This document shows, in pieces, positions 15,117-23,614 of a stretch of DNA of 64,000 bases. The translations under genes and the position numbers were made by a program. The notes under the pieces are model-generated. The model was not told where the DNA came from, did no database searches, and saw only the letters and a list, made by a program, of their open reading frames with translations. The stretch's first letter is position 1; each line of letters begins with the position of its first letter. Source of the DNA: CAZLAK01 sp964557545 (GTDB lineage Bacteria; Bacillota; Desulfotomaculia; Desulfotomaculales; Pelotomaculaceae); assembly GCA_964557545.1 (NCBI GenBank), contig CAZLAK010000008.1, positions 3,215 through 67,214 of the forward strand, in the 5' to 3' direction.

Positions 15117-15871
15117 TCCCAACCCCTCCTGTGCCCGTGAGAAAAATCGCGGGCATACAAGCGCGAGCGGCCGCCGCGAGCGGCTAGGAAGTCGCCCACC
15201 AGTATGAGGGCGGTTTTTTCAATCTTTTCAGCCGCCGCCAGCGAAGCAATGTTCTCCAGCGTGCCCAAAACCACCCGGCTGTCCGGCCAGGAAGCTTTTT
15301 CCACTACCGCTGCCGGTGTGGCGGGCGGGTAGCCTTCCAGCAGCTGAGCAACTACTTCCTCGATCATGTGCACGCTCAAAAAAATGCACATGCTCGCCCG
15401 GTGGCGGGCCAGCGCGGCCAGCTTTTCTTTTGCCGGCACAGGAGTGCGCCCCTCCAGCCTGGTGATGATCACCGTCTGGGTAACACCGGGCACAGTGTAT
15501 TCCCGCTTTAAAAGCGCGGCCGCCGCCAGAAAAGAGCTCACCCCGGGGATCACTTCGTAAGGTATGCCCTTTTGCTCCAAAAGGGCCATTTGCTCGCCCA
15601 CAGCCCCGTAGAGCGAGGGGTCGCCGCTGTGCAGGCGGGCAACTGTTTTGCCTTGCCGCACTGCACCTTCCATAATTCCGGCTATCTCTTCTAAAGTAAG
15701 ACCGGCGCTGTCGTATACGGCGGCAGTTGCCGGGGCAAATTTCAACACTTCCGGGTTGATGAGAGAACCGGCCCAGACAACCACTTCAGCCCGGGAAAGC
15801 ACGTCTACAGCCTTTTTAGTCAGTAAATCCGGATCGCCGGGACCTGCGCCGATAAAATACACCTTCGCCAA
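15113..15871 (-). CDS. cbiF: Cobalt-precorrin-4 (C11) methyltransferase
   Basis: A 252-residue member of the SAM-dependent tetrapyrrole methylase family, methylating C11. VYFIGAGPGDPDLLTKKAV starts the SAM domain; VVWAGSLINPEVL, RLHSGDPSLYGAVGEQM and PYEVIPGVSSFLAAAALLKREYTVPGVTQT are C11-enzyme signatures. Starts with TTG at 15871 behind GGGAGGGAGCAGG. The 29-base gap to cbiL contains half of a dispersed 33-bp repeat. Confidence 0.94.
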   Translation of the reverse strand: MAKVYFIGAGPGDPDLLTKKAVDVLSRAEVVVWAGSLINPEVLKFAPATAAVYDSAGLTLEEIAGIMEGAVRQGKTVARLHSGDPSLYGAVGEQMALLEQKGIPYEVIPGVSSFLAAAALLKREYTVPGVTQTVIITRLEGRTPVPAKEKLAALARHRASMCIFLSVHMIEEVVAQLLEGYPPATPAAVVEKASWPDSRVVLGTLENIASLAAAEKIEKTALILVGDFLAARGGRSRLYARDFSHGHRRGWE

Positions 15872-15886
15872 CCTGCTCCCTCCCCT

Positions 15887-15919
15887 ATGGTGCCAGGCAC
15901 TTAACTTATTAACTTATTT
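15887..15919 (+). repeat. Dispersed 33-bp element, copy 1
   Basis: Starts ATGGTGCCAGGCAC, an 11-bp interrupted palindrome (GTGCC-A-GGCAC), followed by a TTAACTTA direct repeat. It matches 24902-24934 at 32 of 33 positions, same orientation; the only difference is the palindrome's central base. The copy spans the cbiF-cbiL gap and encodes the last residues and stop of CbiL. I do not recognise a named family. Confidence 0.75.
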
Positions 15920-16617
15920 TTGATCAGGATCAACGACAGGTAGTCCGGCTGCCAGCCCGCGTGATCACAGAGCAGGGCGTCCAGCCGGCGAACAAAACCC
16001 CCTTTTAGTCCCAGGCGGCTGGCCAAAAACGAGCTGTCCAGCAGCCCAGATTCCTCTAAAACGCCCGCTACCTCCCGGTAAGCTCTGTTTACTTTTAGCA
16101 GGACCAAGTTTTCAAAGCCGCGCAAAAGCTCGCGCACGGACGCGGTTCCGCTTGCGGCCGGCACAACCGCCAGCTTTTCTTCTCCCTCAGCCAGCGGCAC
16201 ACCGGCGGCGGCGGCGCAGGCGCAGAACGACGGAACACCGGGAACGGTCTCCACATCCCAAGGGCCAGCCCCGGCGATCTTCTTCATCACGTAAGTGTAG
16301 GTGCTGTAGAGCGCCGGATCTCCCAAAGTCACAAAGGCGACTTTTTGGCCGCGCCGCAACATTTCTGCTATGCGGCCGGCCGCAGCCTGCCAGGATCGCT
16401 CCAAAACGGCCGCGTCTTTGGTCATGGGAAAGGAAAGCTCCACCACTTCTTTCCCCTCAATTAAAGGCGCAATAACGGAAAAGGCGATCCTTTCCCCCGG
16501 CGCCCCAGAAACTGGAGCGCAGATCACGTCTGATTCCCGCAAAACGCGCACAGCTTTTAGGGTTATCAGTTCGGGATCACCCGGCCCCACGCCCACACCG
16601 TAAAATTTTCCCCTCAC
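15901..16617 (-). CDS. cbiL: Cobalt-precorrin-2 C20-methyltransferase
   Basis: CbiL adds the C20 methyl group to cobalt-precorrin-2. The 238-residue product reads GKFYGVGVGPGDPELITLKAV at its N terminus, then FVTLGDPALYSTYTYVMKKI and VETVPGVPSFCACAAAAGVPLAEGEE, typical of the family. I prefer GTG at 16617 because it gives the usual length. An ATG at 16647, overlapping the cbiT stop, would add 10 residues and is a real alternative. The last residues (NKLIS) and the stop are encoded by a dispersed 33-bp repeat, so the natural C terminus may have been altered by its insertion. Confidence 0.93.
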   Translation of the reverse strand: MRGKFYGVGVGPGDPELITLKAVRVLRESDVICAPVSGAPGERIAFSVIAPLIEGKEVVELSFPMTKDAAVLERSWQAAAGRIAEMLRRGQKVAFVTLGDPALYSTYTYVMKKIAGAGPWDVETVPGVPSFCACAAAAGVPLAEGEEKLAVVPAASGTASVRELLRGFENLVLLKVNRAYREVAGVLEESGLLDSSFLASRLGLKGGFVRRLDALLCDHAGWQPDYLSLILIKNKLIS

Positions 16618-16640
16618 GGTATCCTGCCCCCCAAATTTTC

Positions 16641-17237
16641 CTAACATTTTTCGCCCGCAATTATACAAACCGGGTTGGCCCCGGACCATACCCCGGCGCG
16701 CCCGGCCCTTTTGATCTTAGCCACAGTCACCATGACCGTTTCCACCATCTCAAAGCCCAAAAGCGGAAGCATCTGGGCAGCTGTGGCCAAAGTTTCCACA
16801 GTAACCGCCGTGACCACCAGCCTGCCGCCGTCTTTCAGCTTTGCTGACGCCGCCTCCAGTATCTCTTTTAAACGCCCGCCGCTGCCCCCCACAAAGATCC
16901 GGTCTGCCTGGGGCAGGCCGCGCAGGGCCTCAGGAGCTTCCCCGGCGACCACTGCCACATTGTGCACACCAAAACGCCGTATGTTTTCGGCCATTACCTC
17001 TAAGGCCCGCCCGTCTTTTTCCACGGCGTAAACCATCCCCTCACCTGCCAGCAGGGCAGACTCTACGGCCAGCGAACCCGTGCCCGAGCCGATATCGTAA
17101 ACTACGCTGTCCTTTTTCAGCCGCGCTTTGCAAAGCGCCAGGCAACGCACTTCCTCTTTGGTCAGCGGCACCCCGCCGGCGTTAAAAAAGATGTCCGGCA
17201 TGCCGGGGGTTACATAGGGCCACTTCTCAACCGTCAT
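16641..17237 (-). CDS. cbiT: Cobalt-precorrin-7 (C15) methyltransferase, decarboxylating
   Basis: CbiT (198 residues) methylates C15 and decarboxylates the C12 acetate side chain. It has the class I methyltransferase fold: VVYDIGSGTGSLAVESALL (SAM loop), VYAVEKDGRALEV, ADRIFVGGSGGRLKEIL and GGRLVVTAVTVET. In many bacteria it is fused to CbiE as CobL; here the two are separate genes whose ends overlap by 11 bases. The N terminus includes the conserved PGMPD...FFNAGGVPLTKEEVR motif. Confidence 0.95.
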   Translation of the reverse strand: MTVEKWPYVTPGMPDIFFNAGGVPLTKEEVRCLALCKARLKKDSVVYDIGSGTGSLAVESALLAGEGMVYAVEKDGRALEVMAENIRRFGVHNVAVVAGEAPEALRGLPQADRIFVGGSGGRLKEILEAASAKLKDGGRLVVTAVTVETLATAAQMLPLLGFEMVETVMVTVAKIKRAGRAGVWSGANPVCIIAGEKC

Positions 17238-17868
17238 TGACGATCAGCACCACACAGTTAACAAATTTTTCCGGACAGGCCGCTATGAATTCCAAACTGC
17301 CCTCTACTACCTTTTCCTGCGGGCAAGTGAGACACTCGCCGACGATGACACGCAAACCCAAAACGCCGTGCTGCAGCAAAAAGGCCGCCACCTTCTGGGG
17401 GGGGTGGTTTCTGTCGGTCAAGAGGGCCACATTTTGCCGCCCTTTGACCGCCGGCAGGACCTCTTCGGCCATAATCCGGTCTCCGTCCCGGCCGTGCAGG
17501 CTGAACACAGCCGCCTCCTGCCAGGGCAGGCAGGCACGGGCAAAGGCGACCTGAACGGAGCTGACTCCGGCGATGACATCTAACTCTCCGGGGTCAAAAT
17601 GCCGCCGCAAGTACGAAAGAAAACTGTACAGGCCCGGGTCGCCGCTCACCAGCACGGCAACTTTTAATTCCCGGTTATTACGGATAAATTCCACGGCCCG
17701 CTCCGGACGGCCGTCAATGGTCACTTCTCTTTTCCCTAAGTGTTTAAAAAGGCCCAGGGCTCTCGGACCGCCGACCAACACATCGGCCCAGGCGGCCGCC
17801 TTTTGGGCCGCCGGCGTGAGGTAATCACGCGACCCCGGGCCCACACCGACTACCTTAATCCTCTCCAT
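17227..17868 (-). CDS. cbiE: Cobalt-precorrin-7 C5-methyltransferase
   Basis: A 213-residue tetrapyrrole methylase that methylates C5. IKVVGVGPGSRDYLTPAAQ, DVLVGGPRAL, VAVLVSGDPGLYSFLSYLRRHF, LDVIAGVSSVQVAFARACLPWQEA and SLHGRD are CbiE/CobL N-domain signatures. The ATG at 17868 lies 19 bases inside the end of cbiD, and its stop overlaps cbiT, giving a tightly coupled D-E-T-L block. Confidence 0.95.
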   Translation of the reverse strand: MERIKVVGVGPGSRDYLTPAAQKAAAWADVLVGGPRALGLFKHLGKREVTIDGRPERAVEFIRNNRELKVAVLVSGDPGLYSFLSYLRRHFDPGELDVIAGVSSVQVAFARACLPWQEAAVFSLHGRDGDRIMAEEVLPAVKGRQNVALLTDRNHPPQKVAAFLLQHGVLGLRVIVGECLTCPQEKVVEGSLEFIAACPEKFVNCVVLIVNDG

Positions 17869-18974
17869 CCCAAACTCTCCCCGATCAAAACCGCTTTTTC
17901 ACTGCAGCCCAAAACTTCCCCCTTTAAAGAGGTCAGCACCGCTCCCGCCTGCAGCCGCCCCCCGGTATACTCTTCGGCCCGGCGGGCCGCCTCTTCAGCC
18001 AGGCGGCAAAAGACGCGCTCTAAACCGGCCCCTTTAATTATTTGTGCCGCCTCCTCGGCCGTGCCCGCCTCCCACAGGAGGCGAAGCACTTCGCGGGGTG
18101 CTCCCTCCAAGGCGGCGTGGGCCACCAGCGTTTCCCGGCGGGCGTCGGCCGTTCGGCTGTGCGTCTGAAAAACTCCCGCCGCCACTTTCACGAGCTTGCC
18201 CAGGTGGCCGAAGAGAATAACCCTCTTTACTCCCAGGCGGGCACATTCAGACAGGAGGTGGCCGGCGTAGTTGCCCGTTTGGACAACAGCCTCTGCCGGC
18301 AGGCCGTACCTCTCGACGGCTAGCTTTTCTCCTTTTCGCCCTGGCGTCAAAACCACGTCAAAAAAGCCCAGGGCTACGGCCTGTGCCGCCTGCAGGACCA
18401 GGGCATCCCGGCAGGCTTTTTGGGAAAGCGGCACGACCAGACCGGTGGTACCCAAAATGGATATACCCCCCACTATGCCCAGGCGGGGGTTCATCGTCTT
18501 TTTGGCCACCTCTTCCCCGCCGGGAACAGATATAATGACCTCTGCGCCGCTACCGGGGGGCAGCACTGCCTCTACCGCCTTTGCGATCATCTCGCGGGGA
18601 ACGGGGTTAATGGCCGGTTTGCCCGGCGGGACGGACAGCCCGGGCCTCGTCACCACCCCCACTCCCGGCCCGCCGCGCACGACCACCCCGCCAGGTGCGG
18701 GGCGCACTGTCGCCCAAACGGCCATCCCGCCGGTCACATCCGGGTCATCGCCGGCGTCCTTAACCACCCAGCAGTGGGCCGCGCCGCCCTCCCGCCGGCC
18801 GCCGCCCACCCCGAGCACCGCTTTTTTCCCGCCGGGCAGCTCCACTTCCACCTGATCCGGACACACGCCCCAAAACAATAAGCGCGCCGCCGCAGCAGCA
18901 GCCGCAGCCGCACAGGTTCCCGTCGTATAACCCGTGCGCAGCCTTTTTCCGCCGGCCCCAATCAGCTCTGGCAC
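17850..18974 (-). CDS. cbiD: Cobalt-precorrin-5B C1-methyltransferase
   Basis: CbiD (374 residues) methylates C1 and is specific to the anaerobic pathway. LRTGYTTGTCAAAAAAAAAR near the N terminus, GDDPDVTGG, GVVTRPGLSVPPGKPAINPVPREMI and KKTMNPRLGIVGGISILGTTGLV are conserved blocks. It starts with GTG at 18974, sharing bases with the TAG stop of cbiA, an overlap that supports the start. Confidence 0.96.
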   Translation of the reverse strand: MPELIGAGGKRLRTGYTTGTCAAAAAAAAARLLFWGVCPDQVEVELPGGKKAVLGVGGGRREGGAAHCWVVKDAGDDPDVTGGMAVWATVRPAPGGVVVRGGPGVGVVTRPGLSVPPGKPAINPVPREMIAKAVEAVLPPGSGAEVIISVPGGEEVAKKTMNPRLGIVGGISILGTTGLVVPLSQKACRDALVLQAAQAVALGFFDVVLTPGRKGEKLAVERYGLPAEAVVQTGNYAGHLLSECARLGVKRVILFGHLGKLVKVAAGVFQTHSRTADARRETLVAHAALEGAPREVLRLLWEAGTAEEAAQIIKGAGLERVFCRLAEEAARRAEEYTGGRLQAGAVLTSLKGEVLGCSEKAVLIGESLGWRGLR

Positions 18975-20386
18975 TAAGCCTCCCTCCCTCCCTCAGCGCC
19001 GGCGGCCGCCTTATGGCGCCGCATACTGGCCACAAAGTTTTCGGCCAGGCGAGGGCAGCCGGCAAAGTTCACGTGCAGGTAGGTGGCCAGAGTATTGCCC
19101 AGCACAAAGCCGTCCGTGCCTATGTGCTCCCCGCCGGGCCGCCACAGGGAGTAAGCCCGGGGGATATGGGGCGGCGGCTCACTGCACACCGAGTAGTGGA
19201 AGACGTGGCCCCGGATAGTCTCGCCTTTTTGCGCCAGGATGCTGCCGTTCAAAACTTCTGCCCGGGCATAACCCAGCGCGGCCAGCTTTTCCAAAAAACG
19301 CACTTTTACCGGGATCACCCCTGCGGCGGGGTAACGGCGGCCGTCAAAGCCGCGGATTTCTTCTGCCAGGTATAAAAGCCCGCCGCACTCGGCGTATATG
19401 GGCATGCCCCGGCGGTGGGCGGCCCGGATGTCCTCCTTCATCTCCTCGTTGGCCACCAGTTCCTCCAAAAAGGCTTCCGGGAAGCCGCCGCCGATGTAAA
19501 GGCCGTGAACGCCCAAAGGCAAGGCGCGGTCACGCAGGGGGCTGAAGTACACCAGCTCAGCGCCGCAAGTCTCCAGAGTGTCCAGAGAATCGCGGTAGTA
19601 AAAGTGAAAAGCCGCGTCCACAGCCACCGCCAGGCGGACATCCGCCCTGCCGGCAAAAGCGCTCTCCAGCAGCCGGGACGGGGGCAGGCGGGGGGCCGCT
19701 CTGGCTATCCGCACAATTTCCTCCAGATCGACTGACTGCGCCACCGCCTCCCCCAGGCGGCCGATGTAATCTTTTGTGTCTTTTTTTTCTGCCGCCGGCA
19801 AAAGCCCCAAATGGCGTTCGGGCACGCTGATGCTACCGGTTCTGGGAAGGCAGCCGAGCACCTTTACCCCTGCCTTTTCTTCCACGGCCCTCTTTAAAAG
19901 CCCGGCGTGAGAGGAGCTTCCTACCCTGTTAAAGATCACCCCCGCCAAATTCAGGTTCGGGTCAAAATTTTTGTACCCCCACACCAGGGCGGCAGCACTC
20001 TCGGCCAACCCGTGCCCGTCCACCACCAGGACAACCGGCGCGCCGAGCAATTTGGCCACACCGGCCGTGGACATTTCCTCACCGCAGGCCGAACCGTCAA
20101 AGAGACCCATCACCCCTTCGATTACCGCTAGATCAGCACCAGCGGCCGCCTTCGCAAACAGGCCTAACAAGGCCGGCGGCGGCACCATCCAGCCGTCTAA
20201 ATTGCGCGCTGGCCGGCCGGTGGCCGGCGTGTGGTAGCCCGGGTCAATGTAATCGGGTCCCACTTTGTAGCCTTGGACGCGGTACCCGCGCTGGGTTAAG
20301 GCGGCCATCAGACCCGTGGCTACCGTCGTTTTTCCCGCCCCGCTGTGGGCCCCGGCAATAACTACTCTCGGGCAGGCTGTACTCAC
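18974..20386 (-). CDS. cbiA: Cobyrinate a,c-diamide synthase
   Basis: CbiA/CobB (470 residues) uses ATP and glutamine to amidate the a and c side chains of cobyrinate. The N-terminal dethiobiotin-synthetase-like domain has VVIAGAHSGAGKTTVATGL (P-loop) and VGPDYIDPGYH. The C-terminal amidotransferase domain has LYIGGGFPEAFLEEL and the nucleophile block PIYAECGGLLYLAEEI, then GHVFHYSV with the conserved His. It is placed right after the cobalt transporter genes and ahead of cbiD. Further steps (cbiP, cbiB, cobU/S/T) are not in the window. Confidence 0.95.
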   Translation of the reverse strand: MSTACPRVVIAGAHSGAGKTTVATGLMAALTQRGYRVQGYKVGPDYIDPGYHTPATGRPARNLDGWMVPPPALLGLFAKAAAGADLAVIEGVMGLFDGSACGEEMSTAGVAKLLGAPVVLVVDGHGLAESAAALVWGYKNFDPNLNLAGVIFNRVGSSSHAGLLKRAVEEKAGVKVLGCLPRTGSISVPERHLGLLPAAEKKDTKDYIGRLGEAVAQSVDLEEIVRIARAAPRLPPSRLLESAFAGRADVRLAVAVDAAFHFYYRDSLDTLETCGAELVYFSPLRDRALPLGVHGLYIGGGFPEAFLEELVANEEMKEDIRAAHRRGMPIYAECGGLLYLAEEIRGFDGRRYPAAGVIPVKVRFLEKLAALGYARAEVLNGSILAQKGETIRGHVFHYSVCSEPPPHIPRAYSLWRPGGEHIGTDGFVLGNTLATYLHVNFAGCPRLAENFVASMRRHKAAAGAEGGREA

Positions 20387-20407
20387 TTTTGCCGCGATCC
20401 TCCTCTC

Positions 20408-21247
20408 TTAACCGCCGGCGCCAATAGCCGCCAGCAGTTCCTCCCAGTTGCGGGGGGCCGCTTTGCGGTCCACCACGCCCCTGGCCAAAAGCGCCTCGAA
20501 CACTTCCAAAAGCCTGGGCCTTTCCAGGCCGGCCTGCCGCAGAGTGTCCCGGCAGGCAAAAACCCTCCCCGGTTCCCCTGCATTTATTACCCGGCCGCCG
20601 GCCATGACCACGACGTAGTCAGCGCAGGAATAAGCGGCGTCCACATCGTGGGTAGAAAAGACCACCGTCAGGCCCTGGGCTTTAAAAGCCGAAAACATAT
20701 CTAAAACCTGCTTCACCCCGCTGGCGTCGAGGCCAGCCAGCGGCTCGTCGCAGATAATGACCTCCGGTTTTAGGGCCAGAACTCCGGCAATGGCCACTTT
20801 TTTCTTCTGGCCGTAACTTAAAAAATGCGTGGGGCGGTCCTTTAACTCCGCCACCCCGGTCTGGTCCATGGCCCAGTAAACCCTTTCCCGAACCTGGCCG
20901 AGGGAAAGGCCCGCATTTTTGGGACCAAAGGAAATATCCCCAAACACACTGGCAGAAAAGAGCTGGGAGTCCGGGTCCTGAAAAACCAGCCCTACCTTCT
21001 GGCGCAGTTCCCGCAAAGCTTTCGGGCGGTAATCGATTTCCTGCCCCCCAAAATAAATCACGCCGGCAGCCGGCCGCAAAAGCCCGTTGAAGTGCATGAA
21101 GAGCGTCGATTTCCCCGCCCCGTTGGGCCCCAAAAAAGCCGTCACCTGCCCTTTGGGGACGGACAAGCTCACGCCGTCCAGCGCCCTTACCCCCCCGGGG
21201 TAAAAAAAACTTACCCCTTCAGCCGTCAAAGCCGCCTGGCTGCTCAA
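20408..21247 (-). CDS. cbiO: Cobalt ECF transporter ATPase
   Basis: ABC-type ATP-binding subunit (about 279 residues) of the CbiMNQO cobalt importer. TAFLGPNGAGKSTLFMHFNG is Walker A, VGLVFQDPDSQLFSASV the Q-loop (the QLF motif is typical of ECF ATPases), FLSYGQKKKVAIAGVLAL the signature, and VIICDEPLAGLDASG Walker B. I start at TTG 21247, whose bases overlap the cbiQ stop. An ATG at 21295 would add 16 residues. The C-terminal tail has a segment (ARGVVDRKAAPRNWEELLAAI) common in CbiO proteins. Confidence 0.93.
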   Translation of the reverse strand: MSSQAALTAEGVSFFYPGGVRALDGVSLSVPKGQVTAFLGPNGAGKSTLFMHFNGLLRPAAGVIYFGGQEIDYRPKALRELRQKVGLVFQDPDSQLFSASVFGDISFGPKNAGLSLGQVRERVYWAMDQTGVAELKDRPTHFLSYGQKKKVAIAGVLALKPEVIICDEPLAGLDASGVKQVLDMFSAFKAQGLTVVFSTHDVDAAYSCADYVVVMAGGRVINAGEPGRVFACRDTLRQAGLERPRLLEVFEALLARGVVDRKAAPRNWEELLAAIGAGG

Positions 21248-22077
21248 GGCAAAGCACCGCCCAGGCCAGCCGGAAAGTTCACCCGCAGCGCCCATAGCAT
21301 TAAAACCTGGGGCAGGACACTGCACGCCAAAAGGACCCCGGCCAGGCCGATCACTCTCTGCCAGCGCACGGGCTTTCTGTCCCCTGGCTCCTCGCCGATC
21401 ACCCCCAGGTCGCCGCTGTAACCCCTGGCCAGCAGGCCACAGTAAAGCTCCTGGGCACGGGCAAAGGACTTGCCGAAAAGGACAGATACCAGCTGGGCCG
21501 TAGAAAAGAAGGAATTTTTTAAACCGGAGTACCCCAAGCGGGCCGACTGGGACTGGTAAATTTCCGAAGCTGCCTGCACTAGGACAAATATGTACCGGTA
21601 AGTAAGCCCGGTTATTTCTACCACCAGGGCCGGCACGCCCGCCCTTGCCAGTAAATTCAATATATCCTGGCATGGAGTGGTAAGGGCCAGAAAATAAAGG
21701 GCGGACACGGTGCCCAGGCACTTAAAGAACAGGGACAGGGCCGTGCGGGTGCCGGCTTCTGAAATGCCCCAGTAGCGCCCGCCGCACGGCCAGCCCCACA
21801 GCAGACCCTGGGGGTCTGCTGTGACGGAAAAGGCCACGGCCACCAGCCCGGCAGCTAAAAATGCTGCCGGCAGGCAGAGCATCTTGAGGTAAAAAGAAAA
21901 GGGTACGCGCCCTTTGGCCACTGCCAGGTAGGCGGACAGGGCCATCGCCGCCAGGTGGGTGAGGGCCGACTGAGAAACAAGACAAAATACCGCCATAACC
22001 GCGGCCGCGCCCGCCTTTTCTGCCGGGTGGACACGGGCAAGTCCGTTTGTGTAGGCGTAGTAATCGATCTTGAGCAA
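21244..22077 (-). CDS. cbiQ: Cobalt ECF transporter transmembrane T component
   Basis: CbiQ (277 residues) is the integral-membrane coupling subunit linking CbiMN to the ATPase CbiO. It shows five to six hydrophobic segments and the two cytoplasmic Ala-Arg-Gly-type coupling motifs, SFARAQELYCGLLARGYSG near the C terminus being the clearest. Start chosen at TTG 22077, behind TTAGGGG with an 8-base spacer and 11 bases after cbiN. The open frame continues upstream only through cbiN sequence. Confidence 0.9.
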   Translation of the reverse strand: MLKIDYYAYTNGLARVHPAEKAGAAAVMAVFCLVSQSALTHLAAMALSAYLAVAKGRVPFSFYLKMLCLPAAFLAAGLVAVAFSVTADPQGLLWGWPCGGRYWGISEAGTRTALSLFFKCLGTVSALYFLALTTPCQDILNLLARAGVPALVVEITGLTYRYIFVLVQAASEIYQSQSARLGYSGLKNSFFSTAQLVSVLFGKSFARAQELYCGLLARGYSGDLGVIGEEPGDRKPVRWQRVIGLAGVLLACSVLPQVLMLWALRVNFPAGLGGALP

Positions 22078-22088
22078 AGTGCCAACCC

Positions 22089-22403
22089 CTAACCCGTAAT
22101 CTCTAAATCCTGATTTGTATCCCCGCCGCCGGCAAACTCCTTTTTGGCCTTCCAGTAGCCCATGAAGTAACCGATAAAGCCGGCGCCGGCCGCCGCCTGC
22201 AGCGCAAAGAAGAAGCTTTCCACTTCGCCGCTGGGAGGCTCCCATATAGCGCTAAACCACGGCCGGTATTCCGGGTTTACTTCGGCCAGCGCTTCCCCGA
22301 CAGCGTCGTCCGCCCCGCCGAAACCGGCGTCTTTTAAGGTGATCAGGGGAAAAATTATCAGGAAAACCACCGCAATAATTATGAGCGTGTTCTTTGCCCT
22401 CAC
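22089..22403 (-). CDS. cbiN: Cobalt ECF transporter subunit
   Basis: A 104-residue two-helix membrane protein: an N-terminal helix (LIIIAVVFLIIFPLI), an extracellular loop with GADDAVGEALAEVNPEYRPWF, and a C-terminal helix (FFFALQAAAGAGFIGYFMGY). The loop with conserved GADD...A...PEY matches CbiN, which helps load cobalt into CbiM. It overlaps the cbiM stop by 4 bases. A cobalt rather than nickel role is supported by the B12 riboswitch and biosynthetic neighbours. Confidence 0.94.
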   Translation of the reverse strand: MRAKNTLIIIAVVFLIIFPLITLKDAGFGGADDAVGEALAEVNPEYRPWFSAIWEPPSGEVESFFFALQAAAGAGFIGYFMGYWKAKKEFAGGGDTNQDLEITG

Positions 22404-23188
22404 TGAATTCCACCCCTTTTGGACGAATATAATGCCGGCGGGACAACGGCCAGTTCCTGCAGCTGCTGGCCGTTGTAAGCTAGGAGGTAGTTAAAGACCA
22501 GAACGCTCAAAAGCCCCTCTGCCAGGGCCAGGGGAACCTGGGTTAAGGCAAATATACCGGCGAACTTGGCAAATGAGGCGGCCATCCCCCCGCCGGGGTC
22601 GGGAAAAGCCAGGGCAAGCTGCCAGGAAGTAACCGAGTAGGTCGCCAGGTCACCTAAAAAAGCGGCCAAAAACACGCCCAGCCAGAGGGGAGCCCGCAAC
22701 TTGAGAAAGCAGCGGTACACGGCGTAAGCCACAAATGGTCCGGCTACGGCCATGGAGAAAGTGTTGGCCCCCAAAGTGGTGATCCCGCCGTGAGCCAGCA
22801 AAAGGGCCTGAAAGAGGAGGACAATGCAGCCCAGCACACTCATGGCCGCCGGGCCAAAGAGGACCGCCCCGAGGCCCACCCCCGTGGGGTGCGAGCAGCT
22901 GCCCGTAACCGAAGGGATCTTCAAGGCCGAGAGCACGAAGGCAAAAGCGCCCGCCAGGCCCAAGAGCATTTTTGCCTGCGGCCTGGCACTGACGGTCTTT
23001 TTAATGGAGTAAAATCCGGCCGCCATAAAAGGAAGAGTTGCCGCTCCCCAAAAAACCGCCCAGGGCAGGGGCAAAAAGCCTTCCATGATGTGCATGGCCT
23101 CGGCCCTTTCACCGCCTGCCAGCATAAGGTAAAAGCAGAGCAAAACCACCGCCAAAAGCCTCTTTTTCTGCCCGCCTAACTTCTTCAT
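22400..23188 (-). CDS. cbiM: Cobalt ECF transporter substrate-binding subunit
   Basis: CbiM (262 residues) is the S component that binds cobalt. The first 31 residues look like a signal peptide (LLAVVLLCFYLMLAGGERAEA) and cleavage after AEA would expose MHIMEGFLPLPWA, whose free N terminus and His2 bind the metal in this family. Other marks: SVTGSCSHPTGVGLGAVLFGP and LLLAHGGITTLGANTFSMAVAGP, with the conserved histidines. First gene of the cobalamin operon, about 60 bases after the riboswitch terminator. Confidence 0.96.
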   Translation of the reverse strand: MKKLGGQKKRLLAVVLLCFYLMLAGGERAEAMHIMEGFLPLPWAVFWGAATLPFMAAGFYSIKKTVSARPQAKMLLGLAGAFAFVLSALKIPSVTGSCSHPTGVGLGAVLFGPAAMSVLGCIVLLFQALLLAHGGITTLGANTFSMAVAGPFVAYAVYRCFLKLRAPLWLGVFLAAFLGDLATYSVTSWQLALAFPDPGGGMAASFAKFAGIFALTQVPLALAEGLLSVLVFNYLLAYNGQQLQELAVVPPALYSSKRGGIQ

Positions 23189-23249
23189 CCGCCGTACGGC
23201 ACCCCCTGTGAAAGTTTTTTAAAAAACCAACCAAAACGGCCTTTGGCCA

Positions 23250-23290
23250 CTAAAAAACAAGGCCCCGGCCTTCCCTTGAAGACCGGGGCT
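23250..23290 (-). terminator. Terminator of the cobalamin riboswitch
   Basis: On the minus strand a 12-bp stem (one G-U pair, AAGG loop, plus positions 23262-23289) is followed by CCTTGTTTTTT. It lies between the aptamer and cbiM, so ligand-dependent attenuation of the whole operon is the likely mechanism. Confidence 0.9.
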
Positions 23291-23329
23291 CTTTTGCCCT
23301 AGCTGCTGGTTAACAACCAAAGCGTTAAG

Positions 23330-23560
23330 ACGCCTGCCGGCACAAACCCCTGTTCCTTGGGAGGCTTTTTCGTGCCGCAACGCCCGGGCAGGTCTCCTGA
23401 CTCATGGGTCATTGCCGTCTTTTCCGCCTTCCCAAACCGTTAAGTTCAGTGGCTTTACTGGAAAGCGGCTACCCATTCACAGTGGCCCCACCGTCCAGGA
23501 TTTGCACCTGGTTCCCTTTTAACCTCTCCCTTTTGGAGAAGAACCCGGACGTGGTAATTA
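23330..23560 (-). promoter_or_regulatory. Cobalamin riboswitch
   Basis: The minus strand contains the B12 box AGTCAGGAGACCTGCC (23402-23387) and, upstream, the conserved GGGGCCACTGTG element (around 23480-23492), with intervening pairing regions of normal spacing. It precedes cbiM and a terminator. Edges are approximate. It should repress the operon, including the CobN-like module, when adenosylcobalamin or a related corrinoid is plentiful. Confidence 0.93.
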
Positions 23561-23586
23561 CAAAAATATTTTGTTTTCTAGGTAAC

Positions 23587-23614
23587 AGTTTAACTAAAAT
23601 TTTAACTGTGTCAA
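23587..23614 (-). promoter_or_regulatory. Promoter of the cobalamin operon
   Basis: TTGACA (23614-23609) and TAAACT (23592-23587) on the minus strand, 16-base spacer, just upstream of the riboswitch. The -35 hexamer overlaps the last codons and stop of the preceding radical SAM gene. Confidence 0.65.

Noticed and set aside
21250..21721. Upstream extension of the cbiO frame giving a 437-residue protein
   Set aside because: The extra N-terminal part lies over cbiQ and has no ABC-domain homology; a TTG overlapping the cbiQ stop fits better.
21700..21730. Sequence GGTGCCCAGGCACTTAA resembling the start of the 33-bp dispersed element
   Set aside because: It shares only the GTGCC/AGGCACTTAA part, lacks the TTAACTTA direct repeat, and lies in conserved cbiQ coding sequence; probably coincidence.
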